Shown here in pieces: positions 8,074 to 16,142 of a stretch of DNA of 32,031 bases; positions within the stretch are counted from its first letter, which is position 1, and each line of letters opens with the position of its first letter. A program made the translations under genes and the position numbers. Origin of the DNA: Acidimicrobiaceae bacterium (GTDB taxonomy: Bacteria > Actinomycetota > Acidimicrobiia > Acidimicrobiales > RAAP-2). The DNA is taken from NCBI GenBank assembly GCA_027315045.1, contig DAHUZS010000125.1, positions 1-32,031 of the forward strand, given 5' to 3'. A model generated the notes under the pieces. It was given only the letters and a program-made list of their open reading frames with translations. It had not been told where the DNA came from and made no database searches.

Positions 8074-9540
8074 TCATCCCGGTTGTGCACCGGGTGGCAT
8101 GGCCGCGATGACATCCGCCCAGGTATATCGCAGGTGCCGTGGCACCGTGGCCGCCACGGCCAGGGTGGCGGCCACGGAAGGCGCGTCCTTTACCCCGCGC
8201 GCTTTGATCGCGGCTCCCATGACCAGATCCGCTCCGGAACCGAAGTCGTCGAGGATGCCTTTGCGGTGTCCCCAGCATCCCGCCGCCCCCGGGTGGGGGC
8301 AGTCGAGGTTGCCGCTGTTGAACCCGTCGTTGTACATCCAGCCGTACACCGCGTCGAGGGCGTTGGCCGATCCCCCGGCCCATTCGCCGTCGAAGAGGAG
8401 GTAGTTCGGGCCCGGGTCGGGTGGGTCGTTGGTCCGGTCCGCGCCAGCCTGGGCATTGCGGTCGAGCGCGGCGGTCATGCCGACGAAGGGAGGGAGCCCT
8501 CGGTCCACCCGCTCCAGGTCGATTGCCACGAAGAGCTGTTCAGCCACGCTCAGTCGGGAGAAGTTGGTCGGGAGGACCATCGGCGGCACACCTTCGAGGG
8601 CATGGGCGCGGTTGAGCGCGGCGAGGACTGCGTCGGTGCAGCGGCTCGACCGGTCGAGTCCCCTGGGGGCACAGATGGCCAGGTAGTCGGGTTTCGGTGC
8701 CACGTTGCCCGGGGGGTCGGCGATGCCGGAGTCGGACTCGCCTGCCGGTAGCGCGGCCAGGGGCCGAAGCACCCCCTGGGTCGCGGCACGCGCCTGCGCC
8801 CAGGTGAACACGTAGGGGCCGCTCGGGTGCTTGGCCAGGGTCAGAATCGCCGCAACCGAGGACCCGCCGTCGTTGGCCCGAACGGACGCGTCGACCGCCA
8901 CCCCCATGACCAGGTCGGGCGCCGGTCCCAACGGGTCGAGCAAGATCCGGCGATCGATCCAGCACCCCGAATGCCTGACCTGCCCGCAGTCCGGCACTCC
9001 GCTGCCGGGCCCGTCGAAGTACATCCACTGGTAGTCGGCATCGAGACCGTTCGAGACGTCGCCGATCCACTCGAGCTCGACGCGCCGGTACCCGGCGGTT
9101 GTCGGGCGCGCTGGGAGCGACGCTCGGTTCGCTCCGGCCTGAGCGAGTCGGTCGAGCGCGGCGGTCATGCCGACGAAGGGGGCGAGCCCGCGGTCCACTC
9201 GCTCGGCGTCAATGGCCACGAAGAGCTGTTCGGTCGGGGTCAGCTGGGCGAAGTCCGCGGGGAGCCGCATGGGTCGAACCCCTTCGCGCGCCCGCGCCGC
9301 GTCGATCGCGGCCAGCGTGAGACGCAGGCAGATCGACGAGGTGTCGAGTCCGGCCGGCGCGCAGTGGTTTGGATAGTTGGGCTTGGGCGTCACCGACTTG
9401 GCCGGATTGGCAGCTCCTCCCACGGCCGTGGTGACGACGAACGAGGCGCAGACCGCAGCCGCTGCGAGGGCGGCCCTGGCCGACCGGCACCGACCGCCCA
9501 CCGTGCTTCGGCCTAGGTGCCGTCGAAGCGTGGCTCGCAC
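8074..9540 (-). CDS. Secreted protein with two CAP/SCP-like repeats
   Basis: A 488-residue protein with a signal peptide: an arginine-rich start, the hydrophobic stretch ALAAAAVCASFVVTTAV, then a likely cleavage near GGAA. Two copies of a domain of about 200 residues follow. Each has LFVAID-ERVDRGL-PFVGMTAALDR and a Cys-bearing GCW...LVMG segment. This resembles the CAP (SCP/PR1) fold with its 'ERxxxGLxPL' and 'GHRxxIL' motifs. Repeat 2 keeps CWGHRKGIL whereas repeat 1 has CWIDRRILL and so lacks the His. CAP assignment is inference from motif order. The GTG at 9540 overlaps the upstream hydratase by 28 bases; a GTG at 9501 would avoid the overlap and still keep the signal peptide. Confidence 0.78.
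   Translation of the reverse strand: MRATLRRHLGRSTVGGRCRSARAALAAAAVCASFVVTTAVGGAANPAKSVTPKPNYPNHCAPAGLDTSSICLRLTLAAIDAARAREGVRPMRLPADFAQLTPTEQLFVAIDAERVDRGLAPFVGMTAALDRLAQAGANRASLPARPTTAGYRRVELEWIGDVSNGLDADYQWMYFDGPGSGVPDCGQVRHSGCWIDRRILLDPLGPAPDLVMGVAVDASVRANDGGSSVAAILTLAKHPSGPYVFTWAQARAATQGVLRPLAALPAGESDSGIADPPGNVAPKPDYLAICAPRGLDRSSRCTDAVLAALNRAHALEGVPPMVLPTNFSRLSVAEQLFVAIDLERVDRGLPPFVGMTAALDRNAQAGADRTNDPPDPGPNYLLFDGEWAGGSANALDAVYGWMYNDGFNSGNLDCPHPGAAGCWGHRKGILDDFGSGADLVMGAAIKARGVKDAPSVAATLAVAATVPRHLRYTWADVIAAMPPGAQPG
8459..8490. repeat. Direct repeat copy A inside CAP-like gene
   Basis: A 32-base block identical to 9149-9180, 690 bases apart, encoding the VGMTAALDR part of each CAP-like repeat. 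Similarity continues on both sides with scattered mismatches. Confidence 0.85.
9149..9180. repeat. Direct repeat copy B inside CAP-like gene
   Basis: The second copy of the 32-base identical block (see 8459-8490). It marks an internal duplication of the secreted protein gene. Confidence 0.85.
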
Positions 9541-10316
9541 TTTTCCAGGAACGCTCGAACCCCCTCACAATGGTCGTTGGTGGCGAACAGCCCTCGATGG
9601 GCGGTCACCCACGTACCGAGGCCTTCGAGGTCTGGCCCGGACCGGCGAAGCCCGTCCTTCACGTAGTAAGGAGCCAACGGCGCGTTGGCCGCGATGCGTA
9701 GAGCCAGGGCTCGGTCCTCCGAGAAGAGCCGGTCGTGGGGGACGACGGCGGAGACCAGTCTGATGCGCTCGGCCTCGAGAGGGTCGATCATCTCGCCGGT
9801 GTGCTTCAGCTCGGCGTCTCTAGCCATTTTCACGATGCCGAGCAGGCGCAAGAACGTCCCGGCGTCGGGGACCGGTCCCCGCTTGACGAAGAGGAGCCCG
9901 AAGCTGGCTTGCACCGAGGCGATGCGGAAGTCGGCGCAGATGGCCAGCTCCATGCCCCAGCCCGCCGCGGGGCCGTTCGCCGCCGCGATCACCGGAATCT
10001 CGCGCTCCAAGACGGCGGACACCGGCTCGTTCAGCCGGGTTCGCTTCGGGGTCCCGGCCGCCACGAGCTGTTTCACGTCCTTCCCACCGCAGAACGCAGG
10101 GTCGGCGCCGGTCACGACGACACAGCGGACCCGGTCGTCGCCGGACGCCCCTCGGAAGGCTGCCGTCAGCTCGGTGTAGGCCGGGCCGTGGAGGGCGTTG
10201 CGAACCTCGGGGCGGTTGAGCGTCACCGTGAGGACGTGCTGGTCCAACTCCGTCCTCAGGTGCTCGAACCCACGCCGCCCGCCCGCTCCGGTCCCCGTCG
10301 TCGCCGGGCGAACCAT
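9513..10316 (-). CDS. Enoyl-CoA hydratase/isomerase family protein
   Basis: A 267-residue crotonase-fold protein. It has NRPEVRNALH near the start, the first oxyanion-hole region TGADPAFCGGKDVKQL, the second oxyanion region ANGPAAGWGMELAICADFRIAS, and VKRGPVPDAGTFLRLLG, where crotonases usually carry catalytic carboxylates. The 'PDAGTF' form is found in many hydratases and isomerases of unknown substrate. It would hydrate or isomerise enoyl-CoA thioesters in fatty-acid or amino-acid breakdown. The ATG at 10316 is only 19 bases from the ATG of the divergent haem mono-oxygenase-like gene, and the 3' end may overlap the secreted-protein gene. Confidence 0.9.
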   Translation of the reverse strand: MVRPATTGTGAGGRRGFEHLRTELDQHVLTVTLNRPEVRNALHGPAYTELTAAFRGASGDDRVRCVVVTGADPAFCGGKDVKQLVAAGTPKRTRLNEPVSAVLEREIPVIAAANGPAAGWGMELAICADFRIASVQASFGLLFVKRGPVPDAGTFLRLLGIVKMARDAELKHTGEMIDPLEAERIRLVSAVVPHDRLFSEDRALALRIAANAPLAPYYVKDGLRRSGPDLEGLGTWVTAHRGLFATNDHCEGVRAFLEKCEPRFDGT

Positions 10317-10320
10317 AGTG

Positions 10321-10331
10321 TGATCAGATCA
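10321..10331. promoter_or_regulatory. Palindrome between two nearly touching divergent starts
   Basis: TGATCAGATCA is a perfect inverted repeat (TGATC, central A, GATCA). It fills most of the 19 bases between the start codons of the enoyl-CoA hydratase and the MhuD-like gene. It may be an operator affecting both genes, or a chance palindrome. At least one of the two mRNAs is probably leaderless. Confidence 0.4.
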
Positions 10332-10335
10332 GCCC

Positions 10336-10665
10336 ATGACCGTGAGCAAAATCAACGCCATCACTGTCCCCGAGGACGCCGGCGACGAACTCGCCCGCCG
10401 GTTCGCGGCCCGAGCCGGCACCGTGGACGACCAGGACGGCTTCGAGGGATTCGAGCTGCTCAGGCCGACGGACGGCCGCCACCAGTGGTTGGTGGTGACC
10501 CGCTGGCGGGACCAGGACGCGTTCGAGACCTGGGTGTCCTCGCCCGCCTTTGCCCACGGCCACGCCGGGTCCGATCGTCCCTCGCCCCACGGCGGCCCGG
10601 TCTCCCTCTCCTCGGAACTGTGGTCCTACGAGGTGGCGTTGGGGTCGGCCACCGAGGGGGACTGA
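10336..10665 (+). CDS. IsdG/MhuD-like haem-degrading mono-oxygenase
   Basis: A 109-residue ABM-fold protein very like mycobacterial MhuD at the N-terminus (KINAI-VP, then GFEGFELLRP, then VVTRWRDQDAFETW). The residues known to matter in the IsdG/MhuD family can be placed: Asn7, Trp66 and a histidine at 74/76 in AFAHGHAG (IsdG uses His76, MhuD His75). The family opens haem without releasing CO in MhuD, freeing iron in the cytoplasm. No haem-uptake genes are in the window. The ATG at 10336 follows the divergent hydratase start by 19 bases with no Shine-Dalgarno sequence, so the mRNA may be leaderless. Confidence 0.85.
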   Translation: MTVSKINAITVPEDAGDELARRFAARAGTVDDQDGFEGFELLRPTDGRHQWLVVTRWRDQDAFETWVSSPAFAHGHAGSDRPSPHGGPVSLSSELWSYEVALGSATEGD

Positions 10666-10692
10666 GCGGGTCGGCATCGCTTGGCCGACGCC

Positions 10693-11229
10693 TCAGGCCG
10701 GCTCTTCGGGCGGTTCGGGCCTGGCGGCGAGGGGCCGTTGCGCCCACGCCACGTCGTGCCACGCGCCGAGCTTCCAGCCGATCCGACGGTACGTGCCGAC
10801 GGGGGAGAACCCGAGCGCCTGGTGGAGGCCGAGACTGGCATCGTTGGGAACCGTCATCCCTGCGACGGCCATCTGGAACCCCCGGTTGGCGAGCCTGGCG
10901 AACAGGGCCTCGTAGAGGAGCCGGCCCCCGCCGGTGCGCCGACGGCCGAGTTCGAGGTAGACGCTAACCTCGCACGACCACCGGTAGGCGGCGCGGGTGG
11001 CAAAAGGCCGAGCGTACGCGTAGCCCACGACCGTACCCCGGTCGCAGAGGACGACCCAGGCGTGGGTCCGGAGCGACGAGGAGATCCGATCGCGCATCTC
11101 CTGGGCTCCCGGCGGCTCGGTCTCGAAGGTGATCGGCGTCCCGGTCACGTACGGGGCATAGATGGCCGCGCAGGCCTCGGCGTCGTCGACCGAGGCGTCC
11201 CGGACGGTGTAGGTCTGGCCATCGCCCAC
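10693..11229 (-). CDS. GNAT N-acetyltransferase (phosphinothricin acetyltransferase-like)
   Basis: A 178-residue GNAT protein of the Pat/Bar-like subgroup. It has the start TVRDASVDDAEACAAIYAPYV, then TPITFETEPP, then VVGYAYARPFATRAAYRWS, the acetyl-CoA loop RRTGGGRLLYEAL, and LHQALGFSPVGTYRRIGWK. Members acetylate small amino compounds such as phosphinothricin or methionine sulfoximine, but real substrates are often unknown. It follows the aminotransferase by 17 bases on the same strand, so the two are probably co-transcribed. It is convergent with the MhuD-like gene. Confidence 0.88.
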   Translation of the reverse strand: MGDGQTYTVRDASVDDAEACAAIYAPYVTGTPITFETEPPGAQEMRDRISSSLRTHAWVVLCDRGTVVGYAYARPFATRAAYRWSCEVSVYLELGRRRTGGGRLLYEALFARLANRGFQMAVAGMTVPNDASLGLHQALGFSPVGTYRRIGWKLGAWHDVAWAQRPLAARPEPPEEPA

Positions 11230-11246
11230 TGGTTGCCGTCCCGCGC

Positions 11247-12422
11247 CTACAAGGCGGCGGCGATGCCGTCGATCAGTCGGTCGATGTCCCGGTGGGTGAC
11301 GTGCAGGTGGGGGGCCAGACGCAGCGAGTCCCCTCGCACGCTGGCCATCACGCCGCGCTTCTCCAGCTGCTCCTCGAGCGCGAGGCCGCGTTCCCGGGGG
11401 ATTTCAAGGCCGAGCATGTGGGGGCCACGCTCATGCGGTGCCGGAACCGGGAGGCCGAGCTTGCCGGCCCGGTCACAGATCTCGTCGGTGACCTCCCGCA
11501 GGGCGGACGCCACCCCGTCGACCCCCCATCTGCCCAGCTGCTCGACCGCGGCCACCGCCATGGCAACCTGGGCGAACGCGGTCCGCTCCCCGAAGTCGAA
11601 CCGCCGCGACCCGGGGCGGTAGATGCCGGTATAGCGGACCAGGCCGGCGAACTGCTCGGACTCGGCCCGATTGATCCAGTTCTCCTCGAGCGGCTCGCCA
11701 TCGCGGTTCGATTCGTCGACGTAGAGGTAGCTGAACCCGAGTGGCCCGAGTAGCCACTTGTACCCCACGGCGACCAGGAAGTCGGGTCGGATGGTCCCGA
11801 GGTCGTGGGGAAAGGCGCCGAGAGACTGGCTCGCGTCGATGACGAGGGCGGCCCCGACCGCCCGGGCCGCCGCCGACACCTGGTGCAGATCGATCAGGGC
11901 ACCGTTTGTCCAGTGCACGTGGGGGACGGCGACGACGCTGGTGCGCCGGTCGATCGCGGCGAGGATCGAACCGGTCCACCCGAGCTCGGCGTCGCGGTGC
12001 ACCTCGACGATCTCGGCACCGGTACGGGTGCAGAAGCGCCGCCACGTGTAGAAGTTCGACGGGAACTCCTGGGCCAAGACGAGGACCCGGTCGCCCTCCT
12101 TGGCGGAGAGGTTCCGGGCCGCCACCGCCAGGCCGTAGCTGCAAGAGGGGACGAACGCGATGGCGTCGTCGTCGGCGCCGACCAGCCGGGCGAAGCCCTC
12201 CCGCAGCACCTCGACGTCGTCGAACCAGTCGTCGGAGGAGATCTCCCAGGGCGAGGCCACCCTGTCCAGGGCGAGTCGGCCGGCCTCGCGGACGCTGTGC
12301 AGCGCGGGCGCCATCGAGGCCGTGTTGAAGTAGGCGAGGTCGTCGGGCATGTGGAAAAGGCTCCGGTGCAGCCCGAGCTCACGCCGGGCAGAATGCCGGT
12401 CTGACGTCACCGGGTTGTTCAT
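11247..12422 (-). CDS. Aminotransferase class V-fold PLP enzyme
   Basis: A 391-residue fold-type I PLP enzyme of the class V (cysteine desulfurase/kynureninase-like) group. The start has YFNTASMAPALHSV. The cofactor-binding core is SCSYGLAVAARN, AVPHVHWTNGALID and VIDASQSLGAFP (Asp196). The Schiff-base lysine is K222 in VGYKWLLGP. No conserved cysteine loop for desulfurase activity is evident, so it may act on amino acids or as an isopenicillin-N-epimerase-like protein. GAGGGGA precedes the ATG. It lies between tetR and the GNAT gene in a same-strand run, which suggests a small modification pathway under TetR control. Confidence 0.88.
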   Translation of the reverse strand: MNNPVTSDRHSARRELGLHRSLFHMPDDLAYFNTASMAPALHSVREAGRLALDRVASPWEISSDDWFDDVEVLREGFARLVGADDDAIAFVPSCSYGLAVAARNLSAKEGDRVLVLAQEFPSNFYTWRRFCTRTGAEIVEVHRDAELGWTGSILAAIDRRTSVVAVPHVHWTNGALIDLHQVSAAARAVGAALVIDASQSLGAFPHDLGTIRPDFLVAVGYKWLLGPLGFSYLYVDESNRDGEPLEENWINRAESEQFAGLVRYTGIYRPGSRRFDFGERTAFAQVAMAVAAVEQLGRWGVDGVASALREVTDEICDRAGKLGLPVPAPHERGPHMLGLEIPRERGLALEEQLEKRGVMASVRGDSLRLAPHLHVTHRDIDRLIDGIAAAL

Positions 12423-12462
12423 GGTCCCCTCGTCCGCTCGCTGTCCAGACGATAACGACGGC

Positions 12463-13086
12463 TCAGGTCCGCGACGCGTCGGAGAGGTTCCCGAGGAGGG
12501 AGCGCACCGCCGCGACCACGGCGTCGCGGGTCGAGGTAGGTTCCTCGGCGCTGGCGATCAGCATCGCGCCGCGGGCCAGCGCCCCCAGCAGGAGCCTGGC
12601 CAGGGTGTCGGGGTCGTCGGCGTGGAGACGCCCGGCCACCGAGGCGCTCCGAATGGCCCCTGAGATCGCGCTGACGGCGTAGCGCTCGTCGAGCTCGACG
12701 AATCGTTCGAGGCCGAGGACGGCGGGACCATCGGAGACGAGGATCCGTTGCACGTCGGCCCGGAGCATGGCGTCGAGGAAGGCCGCGAACCCCGAGACGA
12801 GGTATTCGGTCTCGTCGCTCGCTCCGGCCGTCCCCCGAGCCGCCAGCGCCAGCAGTTCGGAGTGCAGGTCTTCGAACACCATCTCGAAGAGCGCCGTCTT
12901 GGTCGGGAAGTGGTGGTAGAGCGCCCCGGTGGTGACCCGCGCCTCGGTGGCCAGATCCTCGACCGAGGTCTCGGCGAACCCCCTGCGTCCGAACAGCGCT
13001 CGACCCGCGGCCACCAGGGCCGTCTTGGTCTGGGCGACCTGCTCTGCCCGCAGCGAGGGCCGGGACACGGCGGGGGGCTCAGTCAC
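12463..13086 (-). CDS. TetR family transcriptional regulator
   Basis: A 207-residue regulator. The N-terminal helix-turn-helix, about residues 20-68, reads ALFGRRGFAETSVEDLA and TTGALYHHFPTKTALFE, the standard TetR signature. The C-terminal ligand domain is not diagnostic. It is transcribed away from a mycothiol-dependent isomerase-like gene across a 99-base AT-rich gap with an inverted repeat, and 40 bases upstream of the aminotransferase gene. It probably controls its own promoter and the divergent gene. Confidence 0.93.
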   Translation of the reverse strand: MTEPPAVSRPSLRAEQVAQTKTALVAAGRALFGRRGFAETSVEDLATEARVTTGALYHHFPTKTALFEMVFEDLHSELLALAARGTAGASDETEYLVSGFAAFLDAMLRADVQRILVSDGPAVLGLERFVELDERYAVSAISGAIRSASVAGRLHADDPDTLARLLLGALARGAMLIASAEEPTSTRDAVVAAVRSLLGNLSDASRT

Positions 13087-13130
13087 CTCACCTGTGTAGC
13101 CCGCCGGTCCGACCGCGGCTGGAGCGGCAC

Positions 13131-13170
13131 AGGTAACATAATAGAACTATCTTACATAGTAATAGTATGA
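13131..13170. promoter_or_regulatory. Probable TetR operator and promoter region
   Basis: A sharply AT-rich island in GC-rich surroundings, between divergent tetR and the gene at 13186. It contains the inverted repeat ACTAT-N5-ATAGT (13146-13160) and a -10-like TAACATAAT (13136-13144). TetR regulators usually bind such palindromes next to their own gene. Binding is inferred. Confidence 0.6.
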
Positions 13171-13185
13171 GAACAGGAGGTCGTC

Positions 13186-13869
13186 GTGGTCGTGGCCGGA
13201 CCGGTCGAAGCGCTGGCCGGTGACCGGCAGGCGCTGTTGGCGCTCGGGGGTCGGCTGAGCGGGGAGCAGTGGGCGGCACGGAGCAGTTGTGCCGGCTGGT
13301 CACTCCAGGACGTGGTGTCGCACCTGAGCGCGCTGTTCTGGCTGCTCGTCGACCCCTCGATGCTCCCCGATGCTGGGGGACGCGACAGCGAGTCGGCGCA
13401 GGAGTTCTACGTGCGACACCGGCGGGGAGCTTCATCGGGGCCGACTTCGAAGTCCCGCTCGGGGATCTCGGGACGTACCCGGCCGATCTGGTGCCTTGCG
13501 CGTTCTGCTTCGACCACGACACCCACATCCGAGCCGACCTCTTCGGACCCCGGGGCTCGCTCGCCGACATCCCGCCGCCCTCCGACGCCCTCCGGGTCGT
13601 CCCGGTGCTCCGGTGGATCGAGGCTGCGTTGCCCCAGCAGAACGGTCCGATCCTCGAGTCCTTCGACCGGCCGGTCCTGGTCAGGGTTACCGGCCCGGCA
13701 CCCTGGGCCTTCCACCTGGGGCCGCAGGGGCGTCCCGTCCTCGATGTCGTGTGAGCCCCTGGCGTTCGTCCGGGCGGTGACCGGCCGCGGCACCTGGAGC
13801 ACGGCTGCGCCCGAGGGGGCCGACGCCGCCGAGGCGCTCGGGCGGCTGGGGCAGCTCCACGTCTGCTGA
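13186..13869 (+). pseudogene. Broken mycothiol-dependent maleylpyruvate isomerase-like gene
   Basis: AGGAGG sits six bases before the GTG, a very good start. The first 80 residues look like the DinB-type N-terminus of the actinobacterial mycothiol-dependent/maleylpyruvate isomerase family (ALGGRLSGEQWAARS, CAGWSLQDVVSHLSALFW). Near 13430 the homologous reading moves to another frame (GADFEVPLGDLGTYPADL, CFDHDTHIRADLFGPRG, LRWIEAALPQQNG) and near 13752 it moves back (AFVRAVTGRGTW, ending at 13869). The total is also some 40 residues shorter than usual, suggesting a deletion at the first break. If the breaks are real the gene is dead; sequence error is the alternative. It was probably controlled by the divergent TetR. 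Confidence 0.75.
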
Positions 13870-13889
13870 GGGCCGTCCCTAGCGGGTTC

Positions 13890-15027
13890 TCAGTGCAGGG
13901 CGCGGTAGGCGGCGTCTTGGATCTCCTCGTGCACCTTCGAGGTCAGCGCGGTCTCGAACATGCGGGTGGTCATGACGATGAGCGTGAAATCACCGGGGTC
14001 GACCAGCCACGAGGTGCCGAGCCCGCCGTTCCACTCGACGGCCCCGGCCCTCGGGCCATCGACAACGACCGACCGACACAGGCCCCAACCCCCTCCGCCG
14101 ACGAACCCCGCCGCCTCGGCTCGCTGCTCCGGGGTCAGCTGGTCGCGGGTCATCTCAGCGACCGCACCGGGCCCGAGGATGGGCCGGCCGCCGTCCAGCA
14201 GGGCCCCGGCGAAGAGCGTCATGTCCCGGGCGGTCGAAACCAGACCCGCCCCACCGTCGAGAAAGCCGGAGGCCGGCGCCAGCGGCCCTCGGCCGGGTCC
14301 GATGGCGTCAGCCCTCCGGGGCCCGACGCGTTCGTGGTGGTGACGGCGAGATCGGTCGCGAAGAACGCGGTGTCGGTCATGCCGACGGGCTCGAACACTG
14401 GGGTCCGCAGCACGTCGGGAAACGGCCCGGGATGCGAGCACTCCGAGAACCGAGGCGTTCGTGTCGTAGAGCCAGCGCGTTCGGCAATGAGCGGAAGGGT
14501 GCCCAGTCGTGCGATCGAGGTATCCGGTTCGGGCTGTGCCTCGGGGTCGGACGGTCCTAGCGTGGCCAGCCCGAGCCCATTCGCTGCGAGAACCACCGGC
14601 CAGGGCCGGTCCGCCTGCACATCCCCACCGATACCTCGAACCCGAAGGTGAAGCTGAGCAGGTCCCGGACGGTGATCGCTCGTTGCGCCGGAACGGTCTC
14701 CTCCAGCGGGCCGTCGGGACGAACCACACGCTCGGATCGGACAACTCGGGCACAAATCGGTCGATCGGCTCGTCCAGGGCCATCAGGCCCTCGTCCACGA
14801 GGGAGAGTGTCGCCGTGCCGGTCAGGGGTTGGCCACCGACGAGATGCGGAAGAGCAAGTCTCGTTCCATCGGCGGGCCAACGATGCTCCGGGAGTCGAAG
14901 GCCCCCAGATAGGTCTGGTCGCCCCTGCCGACCAGCACGACCAGTCCCGGACGTCGTTGTCGCTGACGTGGGCTGCGGCCACCTCGCCCAGCCGTGCCAA
15001 CTCCGCGGGTTCCAGTCCCTCCACCAT
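13890..15027 (-). pseudogene. Broken serine beta-lactamase-like (class C/EstB) hydrolase gene
   Basis: The motifs of a serine beta-lactamase-fold hydrolase appear in the right order but in shifting minus-strand frames: start MVEGLEPAELARLGEVAAAH, GRGDQTYLGAFDSR, LLFRISSVANP, LSLVDEGLMALDEPIDRF, VRDLLSFTFGFE, LYDTNASVLGVLAS, VFEPVGMTDTAFF, and the intact last 120 residues (AGLVSTARDMTLFAGALL to AAYRALH). At least five frameshifts separate them. In the SxxK position the reading is SVAN, so the catalytic lysine is Asn, and a frame break follows immediately. The ATG at 15027 has GAGAGGGAGAG upstream. It is a non-functional relic as read. Convergent with the broken isomerase-like gene. Confidence 0.8.
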
Positions 15028-15161
15028 CGTCTCTCCCTCTCGGATCTTCGCCTCGCGCCGCGCCGGCGAAGCTTGCCATCCCCCAGACCACGCTCATCGG
15101 TGCCCGGGACCGGAGCGATGACAGCGCAGCACTCGCCGCCCGCTCGGTAGCATCGCGGCCA

Positions 15162-16142
15162 GTGGTCGTGCGCCAAGCCTCCCTCACCCAGGAAGTGTTC
15201 GAGCCCTTCCGGCGCGAGCTGACCGGCTATTGCTACCGGATGCTCGGATCGGGCTTCGAGGCCGAGGACGCCGTGCAGGAGACGATGGTTCGGGCCTGGC
15301 GCAACCAGGATCGCTTCGAGGGCCGATCGAGCGTCCGATCATGGCTGTACCGCATCGCCACCAACGTCTGCATCGACATGCATCGCCAGGTCCAGCGACG
15401 GGCCCGCCCGATGGAGCTCGGACCGTCATCTCCACCCGATTCGAGCCTGCTCGGGCCGATGCTGCCCGAGGCGACGTGGGTCACGCCGATCCCCGACGAG
15501 ACGGTGCGGCCGAACTCGTCGGATCCGGCCGAGATCTCCGAGTACCGGGAGTCCATCCGGCTGGCCTTCGTGACCGCCCTCCAGCATCTGCCGCCTCGCC
15601 AGCGCGCCACGCTCATCCTCTGTGAAGTCCTGCGCTGGCAGGCGTCCGAGGTGGCGGAACTGCTCGACAGCTCGGTGGCGGCGGTCAACAGCGCGCTCCA
15701 ACGGGCTAGGGCGACCTTGCGCTCGGTCTCCCCCGAGGCCCGGACGGATCCGCTTGACGCCGACGCCGAGTTGCTTGCCCGATACGTGGAGGCTTTCGAG
15801 CGCTACGACATCCAGGGTCTGGTCTCGCTCCTGCGCGAGGACGCCATCCAGTCGATGCCCCCGTTCGAGCTGTGGCTCCAAGGGGCGCGCGACATCGGCG
15901 AGTGGATGCTCCAGCCGGGACCCGACGGTTGCCGGGGTTCGCGGCTGGTCGCGACCTCGGCGAACGGGTCTCCGGCGTTCGCCCAGTACCGTCGGGACTC
16001 AGAGGGCGGCTACGTTCCGTGGGCGCTCCAGGTGCTCGAGATCTCAGGGCACCAGATCGTCGGGTTGAGCTTCTTCCTGGCCTTCTTGGACCCCGAGCGG
16101 CTCTTCTCGAGTTTCGGGTTGCCCTTGCACCTGGACGCCTAG
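15162..16142 (+). CDS. ECF sigma factor with SnoaL-like C-terminal domain
   Basis: About 326 residues. Sigma region 2 is at about 10-78 (CYRMLGSGFEAEDAVQET, FEGRSSVRSWLYRIATN). Region 4 is at about 135-185 (LPPRQRATLILCEVLRW, SSVAAVNSALQRARATL). A SnoaL-like domain of about 120 residues follows (LDADAELLARYVEAFERYD, IVGLSFFLAFLDPERLF). This matches the TIGR02960-type (SigX5) sigma factors of actinobacteria, whose tail may sense a ligand or control activity without an anti-sigma factor. I chose the GTG at 15162, just before the conserved core; the frame is open back to 14994. Its last 99 bases overlap an antisense gene. Confidence 0.9.
   Translation: MVVRQASLTQEVFEPFRRELTGYCYRMLGSGFEAEDAVQETMVRAWRNQDRFEGRSSVRSWLYRIATNVCIDMHRQVQRRARPMELGPSSPPDSSLLGPMLPEATWVTPIPDETVRPNSSDPAEISEYRESIRLAFVTALQHLPPRQRATLILCEVLRWQASEVAELLDSSVAAVNSALQRARATLRSVSPEARTDPLDADAELLARYVEAFERYDIQGLVSLLREDAIQSMPPFELWLQGARDIGEWMLQPGPDGCRGSRLVATSANGSPAFAQYRRDSEGGYVPWALQVLEISGHQIVGLSFFLAFLDPERLFSSFGLPLHLDA

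Noticed and set aside
8078-8094. Stem CCCGG / CCGGG as terminator between PAC2 and the CAP-like gene
   Set aside because: The stem is five pairs only and lies inside the last codons of the CAP-like gene, with no U-run.
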